A stretch of DNA of 64,000 bases from Sacculina carcini (Eukaryota; Arthropoda; Thecostraca; Sacculinidae): NCBI GenBank assembly GCA_916048095.2, contig OU696571.1:7262001-7326000 (forward strand), written 5' to 3'. Under the pieces are notes generated by a model. The model was not told the DNA's origin, searched no databases, and saw only the letters and a program-made list of their open reading frames with translations. The position numbers were made by a program, and so were the translations under genes. Below, in pieces: positions 9,571 to 20,617 of this stretch (its first letter is position 1; every line of letters begins with the position of its first letter).

Positions 9571-10383
9571 ATATGTATAATGTGTTGAGCTAGTTAGAAT
9601 TAATAGTGTTAATTTAGTAGTCAGATAACCGTAACCTTATGTCCATAAACGTGTGTTATTTACAACTAAGTTAGTTTCTCATGTATATTTGTGAGATATA
9701 GACTCGTGTTGTTCTAGATTTTAAGTTACTGTGTTAGTTGCGATTAATGTATGCGATAGACATAGACATGCGCTAATCTAGAATTTTGTTTCATTGTATA
9801 ATTGTGTTTAAGTACTTTGATATACACACTTGAATATTTAGGTGAAAGGGATTGTAATGACTAGTTAGGGCTATAGCTAATAAATTTTAATGGAAATGTA
9901 AAGATTACTGGTCTGAATAATTTTAAAAACCTCACTTGTAATCAAGCTGTCGAGTATTTTGGGCTAATACGGAACGCTGGAGCTGTCAGTTATTGATGCT
10001 GCCGGAATACCACAAAACTATTGGGATGAGGCAAACATCGACAAAAGACAGTTAATGTGCCAGAATTCACCAGCAATTGACTGGTGACACAGGATGTTCC
10101 TGTGTTTTATGTACGGCCCTGTCGACTCGATGTGACAGTTGATTATTACAGACGCACAATGCTGCATGCACTTACTCATGGAGTATGTGTGTATGGTGAG
10201 AAATGGCGCTGTATAATCACTGATCAGAATTATGCCTCAGTCCTACCCTGAAGTGGAAACTCTGCAAATAGTGACTGGCAGTCTGCTATAATGGCAACTA
10301 TCACGATTCAGTAGAGCCGTTGGCTTTGATGGCCGTGATTGTGTCTAGTGTTCACATTCGTTTAAAAGACCTCGCAGCTGTGA

Positions 10384-11057
10384 TATAACAAAGTTATAAT
10401 CAGACCAGTTTTCTATCTGTCAGTTTACTCAGTTTTCTTTCTCTCTCTTTCTCAGTTTACTTTCGCGTTCTTTAGCGGCCTGCTTGTGCAGCTGTCGTTA
10501 GGCTAATTTATGTGTTAGGGTGGCGTCAGTAGTACACTGCCCCTGATATGCTTGGCAACGTGTTACCGTTGCTTAATTATCTTTTTTGTGTGTCTGACTT
10601 GGCTGAGCATCTCATTGCAACACGCCTGTGTACTGTCAAATCGCGTTTAGAAGTAGCTTGTGTCCCGGTTGTGTGGTTCGAGCGGTTTGGCCAGTTGGCA
10701 ATTGCTTGCGGAATATGGTGCCAACGACGTGTGTTCGTAGGTATATAAACTGGGGCTTACTAAGAATAGGGGGACTTTGGCTGTGCTTGTTGGTGGGTCA
10801 GTTAGTTTGGCTTGGACTAGCGACTTGCGATGTAGGACCCACCATTATTAAGTCGTCATTAGAGCATTAGGTTCAGGAATTTATTAAGTGTTAAGAGTAG
10901 ATTTGACTGGTTGCCCTGAATATACAATTCAACTTCGACTGGGTGATCATTATTTGTTATCGCGGAACACAACATCAAGAGGAACTATCAAGACTTCACG
11001 ATCAGCCAAACGAAGATCAACATAATAACAACATATTATTTTTATCATCATCGTTAC

Positions 11058-11058
<1 letters not shown>
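10384..11058 (+). repeat. 3' LTR of retrotransposon 6707-11058
   Basis: Apparently identical to 6707-7381. It is followed directly by the resumed (CA)n tract. Confidence 0.9.
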
Positions 11059-11106
<48 letters not shown>

Positions 11107-11124
11107 CTATATATATAAAAGAGA

Positions 11125-11127
11125 TCC

Positions 11128-11160
<33 letters not shown>

Positions 11161-14100
11161 TTGTCTGTCCCACCCTCCTTGGTCACATTTTCAGCAAGCT
11201 GCTACTCGGTAACCACTGTAGTATATATGTATGTAGTATGGTGTACCCGCCAACAATTTATACCATTACGTTGGAAATTTACTTGTCTGCACGATAGGAT
11301 AAATTTCAAATTTTAAAAATAAAACCAAAAAAAGTTATCGCGGTGAAAAGACAAAATGAACCCTGAAAAATGCGAAAATTTTGGTCAATATTCCTGCATC
11401 TACTCCTCATAAACCAGAAATGGTACAGCCAAACAGATTATACCACTGTGTAGAGAATATTCTGTTCTACTCGGTAGGCTATAATTCATATCCAAAAATT
11501 AAATATAAAATATGTAAAAATGAAAAAATTTCAGTCTACATTCAAAATTATATTTGCTAAGCTAATAATATTATATAATAATAATATTTTATAAGCTCGA
11601 CGCGTCCGATTTTCTGTACTTTTTTCTCTATTTCTCAGCAACTAACTATGACACATCTAAATAAATATTACCATCATGCTGGGAATTTTGTTTTCTACAG
11701 CACGGTATAATTTTTAATTTTCCAGAGTGTATTAAAAAAAAGTTACGGCGGTGTGAAGTCAAAATGACAAAGTCAAAAAGGCAAAATTAGCACTGGAAAC
11801 CGTGAATATTTTGGTAAATATTCCGCTATCTATTTCTCATAAACCAGCAGAGTTACAGCTATAAAAATTATACTATTGTGTAGAGAATTTTGTGTTATAC
11901 AAGAAAAGTTATAATTTATACCCACAAATGATACAAAAAAACGTGTAAAATTGGCGAAATTCTCAAATACATCCAAAATTTCACTTGAACACCGGGCGAC
12001 TAAAATTTATTCATTTTTTACGTATTTCTCAGTAACTATTTGTCACATTTGTTTAAATTATACCATCGTGCTATAAATCTTGTTTTCTACAAACGGTATA
12101 ATTTGTAATTTTCCAAAGTGTATCTGAAGGAAGTTACGGCGGTGTAAAGTCAAAAGGACATATTGCCAATTTGACAGATATTATGCGCACTTGCGATTAC
12201 ACAGGAATATACTACTGTGTAGATAATTTTGTGTTCTACAAGATAAGCTATAATTTATACCCACAAATGATACAAAAAAACGTGTAAAATTGGCAAAATT
12301 CTCAAATACATCCAAAATTGCACTTGAACACCGGGCGACTAAAATTTATTCATTTTTTTTACGTATTTCTCAGTAACTATTTGTCACACGTTAAAACAAA
12401 ATATACCATCGTGCTAGAAATTTTGTTTTCTACAATACGGTATAATTTTTAATTTTCCAAAGTGTATCTGAAGGAAATTACGCCGGTGTAAAGTCAAAAT
12501 GTCATGTTGCCAATTTGACAGCTATTATGCGCACTTGCGATTACACATGAATATACACTGATTTAATTTCACTGTAGTCCAATCACAATTTATAATGCAT
12601 CATATTAGCTCCAAGCATGGATGGTGTGGTTTTATTGCGTACAGTATACTGAATATAAAGGCTTTATTGTCCTCAATATTTACACATGAATTGTTCCGCC
12701 CGACGGGCGGGTAAAATACTACTGGGAACAAAGTTAACTACTGAATTTTACTGTATAATTTAATTGGTTTAATTTCAAGTTGCATAAGCTTAAGTTGCAT
12801 AAGGATATGGGTTGAAATATCATGCAATGCCAACTATATGCATATGCTGTTTTAGCGGAAGCATTAATCTGGAATTATAGAGATGACAGAAAGTTTCATT
12901 GTTTTGATAGTGTTACACTTCTGAATTACTAAACACGAAGGACGGGTGTGAATTTGAGCAGTGTTGAGGGAAAACACTTCGTCAATAATTAAAACAAGAA
13001 TTTACAAATTTACATTTTTCTGTTGGATAAGCTTTTTGCTTTTTGATTCATTATATTTTATTAATCGTTCCGCACGACGGGCGGGTTTAAATACGAGGCT
13101 GTTCGAGGGAAAATATTGTGCCACATCTAAAATAAACACATTCATATTTAGACTTTTCTATTGGTTAATACTTTTTATTGGTTTACTTTTTTATTTTTAA
13201 ATTTGTATTCGTATTCTTTTATGAATTCAATATTTATTTTACTTTATTAATTGTTCTGCAAAACGGGAGGGTTTCCATGCTAGATGATGCTAATTTATAA
13301 ATATATTTTGTAAACATTATGATAAAAAAAGTTAAGTAAATTTTCATTATTTCGTATCTGAATTTTGAATTATTCCGCACGACGGGCGGTTTTAAATATG
13401 AGGCTGGTTGAGGATAATATTTTATGAAAATAATGTAAAAATATAGAAATTTGGATTTTTATGGGTTTACTCTTTTATTTTTTAATTCATATTCCTTTTC
13501 TCTTATGAATTGAATACAAATTTAATAGTATGAACCGTTCCGCACGACGGGCGGGTTTACATGCTAGAACTTTCATTGTTTGTTACGTATTTGTGTTCTG
13601 AATTATTCCGCACGACGGGCAGGTTCAAATATGAGGCGGATTGAGGGATAATATTTTGTCAAAGTAAAAACATAAATATTCACATTTACAGTTTTTATTG
13701 GTGAACGTATTTACAGGTTGAACTTTTTGCGGATCGTATTCGAGCTCTGAATTATTCCGTACGACGGGCGAGTTTCAATATGAGGCGGGTTGAGGAATCA
13801 TATTTTGTCAAAATAAACATAAAAAATGAAATTTAGAATTTTCATTTGATTAGGATATATATGGATTTAATATAATATTTTTTAATTTGATTTTTTTATA
13901 TTAATATAATATGAATTTTATTTCATGAATTGCTCCGCACAACTGGCGGGTTTTAATGCTATATATATATAAATATATATGTCTTTCAGTGTGTATGTAT
14001 GCTTGAATATGAGGTGATATAATTGCGCGGGCTCAATGGTATAGATCAGGGGCTTCAAACGTAAACGAAGCGATGGATCATGTGTATGAAATAAAAATGT

Positions 14101-14429
14101 CCCGCGGGCAGCAACTATAGACAATATGACGTTCAATTTCACCGTGTAGAATGAATTAATATACAAAACTAACGGATTTGACTTCAAGATCTACAATGGA
14201 TCGTGTTTGACTTATAAATTATTTCGCACGACGGGCGGGTTTAATTATGAGGCAGATTGATGGAAAATATTCTGTCAAAAAAAGAAAAAAAGATTAAACT
14301 TAGACTTTTCAATTGATTACAATTTTATGACTGTGCCCTTTTTCTTATTTAATTTTCAATTTTTTTATGGATTAAACATGAATTTCATTTTGAGAGTTGT
14401 TCCGCACAACGGGCTGGTTTTAATGCTAG
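11125..14429 (+). mobile_element. Modular Helitron-like repeat, copy 1 (longest + copy)
   Basis: It starts TCCTCTGTCTGTCTGTC after (TA)n-A and ends in a hairpin CCGCAC-AAC-GGGCTGG, 9 nt, then CTAG next to T and (TA)n, matching the Helitron rule (5' TC, 3' hairpin plus CTRR, A/T target). The first half has four diverged modules of about 345-410 bp, each centred on GTTACGGCGGTG-like sequence (11334, 11742, 12133, 12477). The second half is AT-rich with repeated hairpins CCGCACGACGGGCGG (12697, 13066, 13371, 13537, 13603, 13753, 14220 and variants). No ORF, so non-autonomous. Related copies: 19937-26205, 26204-27265, 27284-31783, 34149-36363, 57588-61262. Confidence 0.65.
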
Positions 14430-14586
14430 TATATATATATATATATATATATATAAACATACATACACACAAAAACACACACACACACATACAGACAGAC
14501 AGTGACGCAGACGCGAATATAGTAATTGTATTGGAGGATGTCGATTTTCTATAGTGGTTTTACATTCATGCTTCGTTTTGTGTGTA

Positions 14587-14890
14587 CTAGCCCGCCTCGT
14601 AGCCGAGTGGCTAAGACGCACGCTCTGTGCACGAGAGTCCCAGGGTTCGATTCCCTGGCGAGGTGAAACGTTTGGGTTCGTTTCTGGAAGGGTAGCCCAA
14701 TTGTCGCACTGCGGGTTTTGTGTGCGCGCAGCCGTGCAGTTTCTGTACTGGCGGTGACTGCAAAGCCCGTGCGGCCGGACCTGCGGTGTGCCAGCCGGTG
14801 CCGTGAGGCTTTGCCCATGCATAAACTCACGCGAACATTAGCCTTTCCATTGCTGTGCTCAAATGCGTAAATATATTATTATTATTATAT
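14587..14890 (+). mobile_element. tRNA-derived SINE with (ATT)n tail
   Basis: The head (14587-14662) has a pol III A box TAGCCGAGTGGC and a perfect B box GGTTCGATTCC, an acceptor stem GCCTCGT/GCGAGGT and a T stem CAGGG/CCCTG. The anticodon arm is imperfect, so it is not a functional tRNA gene. A roughly 210-bp GC-rich body follows, then a TTATTATTATTA tail. Length and layout are typical of a tRNA SINE mobilised by a LINE that recognises the 3' repeat tail. Confidence 0.75.
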
Positions 14891-15489
14891 AGTACTGGGG
14901 AAGTATTCATGCTGAATGTATTTGAAATTACATTGATGCTTTATATTAAATACAATTTTCTATTATTAAATATGTATGTACAATGGGGCTGCTAGAAATT
15001 CGGATGATATGGACGTTCTGCTCCTAGATTCTCGCCTGTACACACGTACACATATAAAACACATATACACGTGTATACACATAGTCACCCACAAGTACGT
15101 ACACACTCAATAGCAGAGTAACGCCGCTATGTGTTTTAGGCGATGGAGCTTCGTCACAGAAGTCTTCACTCACGCCTTGCTCACTCAGTCAAACCAAGAC
15201 TGCATTTGAATTTATTATATCACTGGGGGTATCTTCAATTCACAACTTCAGAAGTGGGAACTTACGAAATACAGAACTTATGAATCGAAATATAGCCCGA
15301 AGGTCTTCGAAATATAGTCTCCTTTGAGCCGTTAATGTGAAATTCGGAAACTTATGGATTTGCTTCAGAAAAATTGTGAAGTACTTCCGGGGTAGTTCTG
15401 AAATGTCAATCAAATGCGTAGATGTACCTCCGAATTTCTTATGAATTTTTTCGAAATTTACCTGGCTGTAGTCGTATTCGTGTTGCTGG
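14891..15489. other. Intron, nothing recognised
   Basis: AT-rich intronic sequence without ORF, tRNA-like head or repeat matching the rest of the window. Confidence 0.55.
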
Positions 15490-15830
15490 CTAAAGGTTAA
15501 AGGTCTAAGTGACAGCTGCTACACGGGAAGAAGCCGAAGCTTATGAACACACAGGTGTGCCCCGTGCAGCTCGCTGCCACCGCAGAGCCGACCATCTTAA
15601 CTCTATCGCGCCACAAGGACGAAATACGCATTAGAGAGAAATATGTATTAGGGTCACTTGCCCAGAATGCATGACACAACACATGACTGATATCTGGTAC
15701 CATTGACTGCTGGGTGGATAGGGGCTGTTGGATTATAGAATTCGCTCAAGAAATTCTGCTCCGCCGTGTTTTGAACCACGGATCTCCCGCTTGTGAGGCG
15801 GGTGTGCTAACCACTACACCACGGAGTCCA
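15490..15830 (-). mobile_element. tRNA-Val-derived SINE, full-length copy
   Basis: On the minus strand the head at 15830-15758 has an A box (TGGTGTAGTGGTTAGC), an anticodon stem-loop CCCGC-CTCACAA-GCGGG (anticodon CAC, Val) and a B-box-like GTGGTTCAAAAC. The body contains a segment read on the minus strand as GTGCAGCTCGC-like and ends in a (TTTAACC)n-type tail at 15490-15505. Copies: 46195-46425 (+, head missing) and a diverged one at 61650-61795 (+). The B box lacks one base, so the head is decayed. Confidence 0.78.
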
Positions 15831-16097
15831 CACTTTATTTTAGAACTATTGGTGCTTGCATCTTCACTGTTGTTCCAGAATAAAGACTATGTTGTCTTAT
15901 AAAAAGATTCAATGTGCTCTCGTCTTCTGAATCAGAGGAATTGTCACTTTTTGTGTAGTATTGGTGTGATGTCGTTTTACTTGATAACATTTTGGTTTTA
16001 ATTTTCGTTGTCAATGCCGTCGGTTGTTGTTTGTTGTATTATATCCATTTAAGAGACGCACAATCTCACACATACACACTGAATGGTGTCCTGACAG

Positions 16098-16233
16098 GTC
16101 AAGTCTGAGATTCTGCGCCAGGAGGCAGAGCGGCGACGCAATCAACAGAAAGATAAAGAGCGAGGGTCATTGAGGAAGAGCATAGATCAGCGGCGTGAAC
16201 AGGGCATGGAGTTTGACGCCGATCTCGAGTGGA
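16098..16233 (+). CDS. CFAP44: CFAP44-like gene, exon 4 of window (charged linker/coiled coil)
   Basis: The acceptor is CCTGACAG/GTC and the donor A/GTCAGT, with phase 0 in and phase 1 out. It encodes VKSEILRQEAERRRNQQKDK and a further charged stretch ending DADLEW. CFAP44 has the matching SSIKSKILREEEIERRRQE segment at this point, between the two WD40 propeller parts. The arginine/glutamate-rich helix is predicted coiled coil. The intron before it is 9.5 kb and holds an LTR element, a Helitron-like copy and two SINEs. Confidence 0.82.
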
Positions 16234-16909
16234 GTCAGTGTAGAGCATTTGTTACTCACATTAGACTCTTGTTCGATTCGTATCTGTGTGTACATTTGCG
16301 TGTGTGTGCTTTTTTTCTCTTGCAGTTGATTTTGCTTCATTCTTGTTCTGTTTCCCATTTTTCCCGTCACCAGTTTCCCATTCTCCTGTTCTGTTTTTCT
16401 TTGATCTCTCGATTGTGAGTCTTTTCGTCTACATGTATAGGTCTAGTGTTACTCGTGTTATTTAGTATGCGAGAAATTGTTGATATTTATCTTCTGGTTT
16501 TTCTCTTATATGCATATACATGTATGTGTTAACGTATATCTACGTTAGTGTACGTGTAGTGTTTGAACGTACATGCTTGAGAGTGCGTATGTGTGTGTAT
16601 CTGAGTGTGTGTCATGCTTTTTGCGGTGGAAAAACAAAACAAAACAGAAAAAAGAAATACATTGAAGAATAAACAAAAACTGCATATTTCATTATTTTTA
16701 TATTTGCTTGTAATCATTGAATTTATGCTGGTGTTTTCTTGTCTTATATATAATATAGCATCTGCTCATCTTTTTTTGTGTATCTGTGTGTATGTGTGTT
16801 TGAGAGGTTTACTCATGTCACGAGTTATCGGTTTATTTTCTTGCTGATATACTTGCTTGTTTTTTGCATATTTATGACGTATGTATATGTGTGTGCGTGC
16901 GTGTGTCAG
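16234..16909. other. Intron, T/TG-rich, nothing recognised
   Basis: Pyrimidine- and TG-rich intronic sequence ending in GTGTGTGCGTGCGTGTGTCAG, the acceptor of the next exon. No gene or transposon was recognised. Confidence 0.6.
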
Positions 16910-17231
16910 TGCGTCTGGAGCAACGCTTGGCGGCCGAGGACCGGCAGTTTCACGAGGTGCCGCTGGTGCTGCCTGACCCGCCATCACCGGCGCTCATCAT
17001 TACCGTCGAGCCAGCATCCGGCGGCGGCAGTGGCGGCGGCGGCAGATTTCAGCTACTGATGGACGGCTGGGATGGCGGGTGGCTGTACACGGCCAATCTG
17101 CGCGACGCACAGCCGTTCCCGGCCGGGCGGCAGCGGCCGGTGACACGACCTCGCGTCGTGCCGCGCGCCAGACGCATTCCAGCCGCCGCCGACTGTGATC
17201 CTCCCACGACCGCCACTGTAAGACGTGTCAG
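16910..17231 (+). CDS. CFAP44: CFAP44-like gene, exon 5 of window
   Basis: It starts in phase 1 after GTGTGTCAG; A/TG makes a Met codon across the junction. It encodes LEQRLAAEDRQFHEVPLVLP, DPPSPALI, a Gly-rich insert and the motif MDGWDGGWLYTANL, equivalent to the family motif LGGYDAGFLYHC. I place the end at AG/GTGCGA because this leaves two bases that join the exon at 43389 (AG/T, Ser) to give the expected VSGNGRMM. An earlier donor GTAAGA at 17218 would break the phase with the next exon found. The next intron is 26.2 kb. Confidence 0.78.
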
Positions 17232-17869
17232 GTGCGACGGTCTGCTGTCTCGCCAGCTCTTTTTCCTTCCGTTTCTCTATCCTTCGCTCAATGAGTAGAC
17301 GTCCGATTTGTATTGATTGAACGTTTGTTGAGCAGCTTCCACGTGCGCAAATAATGTGGAGTAAGCACTACGTAACTGCATGTACTGAAGAGAAAGCTAC
17401 ACCTTTCAAGGGTGATAAGCAAGCTGGATTTGAGTCAATGATTTAATAATTTATCTGATCTGGTTCAATCCAGGATGTCTTCTGAATCAGAATGGCGCAA
17501 ATAGTGTCTCCAGTATGATGTACGAATATTATCAATGTTTGTCCAGTATTGTGTTGATGCCATTTATTTGGTTTCAATGTGTGTATGTGTGTGAAGTGTT
17601 AAGCTTTTATGTCACAATAACATGTACTTGACTAGTGGTAATATTGAAGGCCTTTCGTATGTCAGTATCATATGGTGTTATTATGTTCATGGCTCATAAT
17701 TCAGCCTGAAATTTGAGGCATCCAGGCGACTCTTCACTAGTTGTCCGTCACGCTTGCATGTACGCATTATCTTTCTATCTCACACACGCATACACACACA
17801 CATGAATGTCCTGAATGTAGACTGGGATCTATGGGCTCCCTGGATCAGAAGTCTCTTTGAACGAAGTTA
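17232..17869. other. Intron, nothing recognised
   Basis: AT-rich intronic sequence with short CA repeats near 17785. No supported gene or repeat. Confidence 0.55.
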
Positions 17870-18005
17870 CGGTCCACTTTCGTATCAGATGTCGCAGCTG
17901 GTCGTATAGAGTTGCTCTCCGCCGCTATATGGTAGCCGTCCAGTGTAGGTTGGTCCGGGATGTTCATGAAGAACTTATCAAGTTGTCGTTTAAAATAATA
18001 TGTGT
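17870..18005 (-). pseudogene. LINE ORF2 extreme C-terminal fragment
   Basis: The minus strand reads FKRQLDKFFMNIPDQPTLDG then YHIAAESNSI. This matches the C-terminal signature of CR1-like LINE ORF2 proteins (F-K-x2-LD, IPDxP, GY, SNSL). Only about 30-40 codons remain. It may belong to the same family as the RT scraps at 37740-37930 and 57388-57445. Confidence 0.55.
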
Positions 18006-18106
18006 TCACTCCGGAAATAATACGTTTGTACTTCGGCAGATAATTTTACAGGCTCGGGCCTATCACTGATATGCTGTGTTGTCGTATATTTGTGATCCGA
18101 CCAGCT

Positions 18107-18790
18107 TATAACAAAGTTATAATCAGACCAGTTTTCTATCTGTCAGTTTACTCAGTTTTCTATCTAGATATTTACTCAGTTGTCTCTCTCTCTCTCTGTT
18201 TACTCTGGCGTTCTTTTCGCGGCTTGCTTGTGCAGCTGTCGTTAGGATAATTTATGTGGTAGGGTGGCGTCAGTAGTACACTGCACCTGATATGCTTGGC
18301 AATGTGCGAAGTAGCTTGACAGTTAATTTGACCTTTTTTGTACGTCTGACTTGGCTGAGCATCTCGTGGTAACACGCGTGTGTACTGTCAGATCATGTTT
18401 ATAAATAGCTTGTGTCCCGGTTGTGTAGTCGCGCTGTTTGGCCAACTCGCATTGCTTGTGGTGTATGGTGCCAACGACATGTGGTCATGGGTATATAAAC
18501 CGGGGTTACTAAGAATAGGGGGCTGACTTGCGACGTAGGACTTACCACTCACTCAGGCAAGCAGTTATTTATTCATCATTAGGGTATTAGGTTCTGGACT
18601 TCATTAAGATTAAAGAATAGCTTTAAGGTAGTAGATTTGACTGGCTGCTGAAAATACACAATTAAATTTCGACTGGGTGACTATTACTTGTTATCGCGGA
18701 ACACAACATCAAGAGGAACTCAGAAGACTTCACGATCAGCCGAACGACGAAGACCAACATTTAGCATCTCAACATATTGTTGTCATTACA
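18107..18790 (+). repeat. Diverged LTR of the tRNA-His-PBS family
   Basis: Similar over its whole length to the 675-bp LTRs at 6707 and 10384, with scattered substitutions and small indels. It starts TATAAC, contains TATATAAA at 18492 and ends CATTACA just before the primer site at 18793 (TGGTGCCTTGACCCGGAT). No partner 3' LTR is in the window. Confidence 0.85.
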
Positions 18791-19936
18791 TTTGGTGCCT
18801 TGACCCGGATCTTTAATTGTGGTTATCTTATCGGCATAGTCGAAACTCGGTCACTTCCACCGTTGGCTCAAAATTGTGAGGTGAGTGTTATCTTAATTTT
18901 CCTTAAACATTGCCTTTATCCAGAAGCATAATTACGGTAAAATAAAAATGGATGAGATATTTATTACAGTGGTAGGCAGTGGTAAGTGGTAGGCAGAATT
19001 GCTAATGAAATTACAACAGCGAATATAGTAAAGAATATCCATCAATTTTCTGGAGAAAATCCTAGTTGATTTTATCAGTGGGCAAACTGACATAGAGAGT
19101 CAGGCTTTAACTGCACCTAATCAAATGCTAGATATAGCTATAAACACCCTAGGAGGGTCGGCAGAAAGATTTGCGCGAAGATTAATAGCAGATAATGAAA
19201 ACATAACATGGTCATCACTCCGTACAGCCCTCAGGGATCGGTATAGTGATTATACCAGTAATACTTGTGCACGAGAGAAACTACGACATTGTCGACATCA
19301 AAAGGGTGCATTAATTCCTAACTACTCAGATAGATTATTGGAATTAGGTCTAGAAGCATTCGACGACATTAATTAATCAGTCATAACAATCTTTGGTTGA
19401 AGTGTTTGAGCGTGGAATATAAGACAATAGCATTGCACGAGCATTGATAAGACAAAATTTTGATTCTTTACAACAAGCTACGGAATTTGCAATTGAAGTA
19501 CAAAGAAACGAGCGAACATTTACTCTATTTAGAGGTAAACAAGTCGCAGAACCCGTGGAAATTGGAGCAGTCCAATGTGAACAATCTGAAATGAGTAAGG
19601 ATATTCAGAAGCTAACGCAGTGCGTAATCGAACTGAGCAGACAAGTAAAGAATATATATACTAGACCCGAGGATATCAGGGCGCATAGACGTAACTTACA
19701 GCAATATCCGCAGCGTGGACCACCACCACCACCGATCAATAGATATTGGAACCAACAACCAAAGCAAAGAACAATGCCTCGAAATGTCCAGGCTGCACAA
19801 AAATATTCATGGTCCCAGACGGACGACCAATATGCCAACACTGTGTTAGAATCGGTCACACTAGACAACATTGCAGGACTCCTATGATACCAGTAAGAAA
19901 TCAGCCGGAAAACTAAAGAAACCCGCTATTGAATAT
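18791..19936 (+). pseudogene. gag: Ty3-type gag, truncated (same LTR family)
   Basis: Downstream of the LTR and leader, two open pieces form a broken gag. Residues from 19125 include SAERFARRLI, SWSSLRTALRDRYSD, AREKLRHCRHQKG and YSDRLLELGLEAF, typical of the Ty3/gypsy capsid domain. A stop at about 19374 and a frame change precede 19444-19887 (EFAIEVQRNERTF, a Pro-rich stretch PQRGPPPPPINR). Nucleocapsid and pol are missing: the Helitron-like copy starts at about 19937. This copy shows what the LARD at 6707-11058 has lost. Confidence 0.7.
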
Positions 19937-20234
19937 ATTTTTCGTCCGATTTTCTTTACTTTTTTCTCTATTTCTCAAAAATTAATTATCACACATCTAA
20001 ATAAATAATACCATCATGCTGGGAATTTTGTTTTGTACAACACGGTATAATTTTTAATTTTCCAAAGTGTATTAAAAAATGTTACGGCGGTGTGAAGTCA
20101 AAATGACAAAGTCAAAAAGGCAAAATTAGCACTAAAAACGTGAATATTGTGCTCAATTTTCCGCTATCTATTCCTCATAAACCAGCAATGGTACAACTAT
20201 AAAAAGTATACTATTGTGTATAAAATTTTGTGTT

Positions 20235-20595
20235 TGTGGTTTTGAGATGTATTAGATGACCGAATAAGAATGAGGTTGAACAATGCGATGAGATTGAAAA
20301 CAAACAATAAATGCAATAAAAACGTCACCTGCAAATTATCACAATTCAACAGCTCAAACCGCTCCACGCTCGCAACAATAACCGCTCCACGCTCACGCCA
20401 CACACTCCACCACCGCACTGCCCCATTACTTCTTCTCGCACCTCTAAGCCCCGCCCATTGATCACATACATATAATCAGCTAACACACTGGTAACGCCAT
20501 CTAACGACAATATACACAAACAACGTGTCTCCTCATCACTCTATACATAAACACAAATAGTCATATAAACAAAGCGTCTACACGGCAAAACCACA
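20235..20595 (-). repeat. 3' LTR of Ty3-like element 20235-24601
   Basis: A 361-bp LTR bounded by TGTGGTTTTG and CAAAACCACA, a perfect 10-bp terminal inverted repeat. Its partner is 24243-24601, with only a few differences (one substitution near 20266, a 2-bp indel near 20540 and others). A polypurine tract AAGGGGAGG (minus strand, 20596-20604) lies directly upstream in element orientation. Confidence 0.92.
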
Positions 20596-20617
20596 CCTCC
20601 CCTTGATCTAAAGATCA

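Larger units (their letters stand above)
6707..11058 (+). mobile_element. Non-autonomous (LARD-like) Ty3-type LTR retrotransposon
   Basis: Two apparently identical 675-bp LTRs enclose a 3-kb interior with a primer binding site but no long ORF. The leader (7382-7560) matches that of the gag-bearing relative at 18107-19920. A protease relic with a DAG triad lies at about 7765-7850. I find no reverse transcriptase, RNase H or integrase frame. Identical LTRs mean recent insertion, so the empty interior was probably already present and the copy was mobilised in trans. No clear polypurine tract is seen before the 3' LTR. Confidence 0.85.

Noticed and set aside
12694-14430. Regularly recurring GC-rich hairpins separated by AT-rich stretches, superficially like a CRISPR array
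   Set aside because: Spacing is irregular (about 70-290 bp), the intervals are homologous to each other rather than unique, and the same motif lies in transposon copies on both strands of an intron-containing animal gene.
14587-14662. Functional tRNA gene (Ser/Leu-like)
   Set aside because: The anticodon stem is mismatched and the loop lacks U33 in a sensible register; SINE body and (ATT)n tail follow directly.
15758-15830. Functional tRNA-Val(CAC) gene on the minus strand
   Set aside because: The T stem-loop is one base short, the acceptor stem is incomplete, and it is continuous with a dispersed SINE body.
16910-17217. Ending exon 5 at the stronger-looking donor GTAAGA (17218)
   Set aside because: This would leave phase 0, incompatible with the phase-2 entry at 43389, unless an undetected exon lies in the 26-kb intron; the downstream AG/GTGCGA keeps frame and gives the expected SGNG motif.
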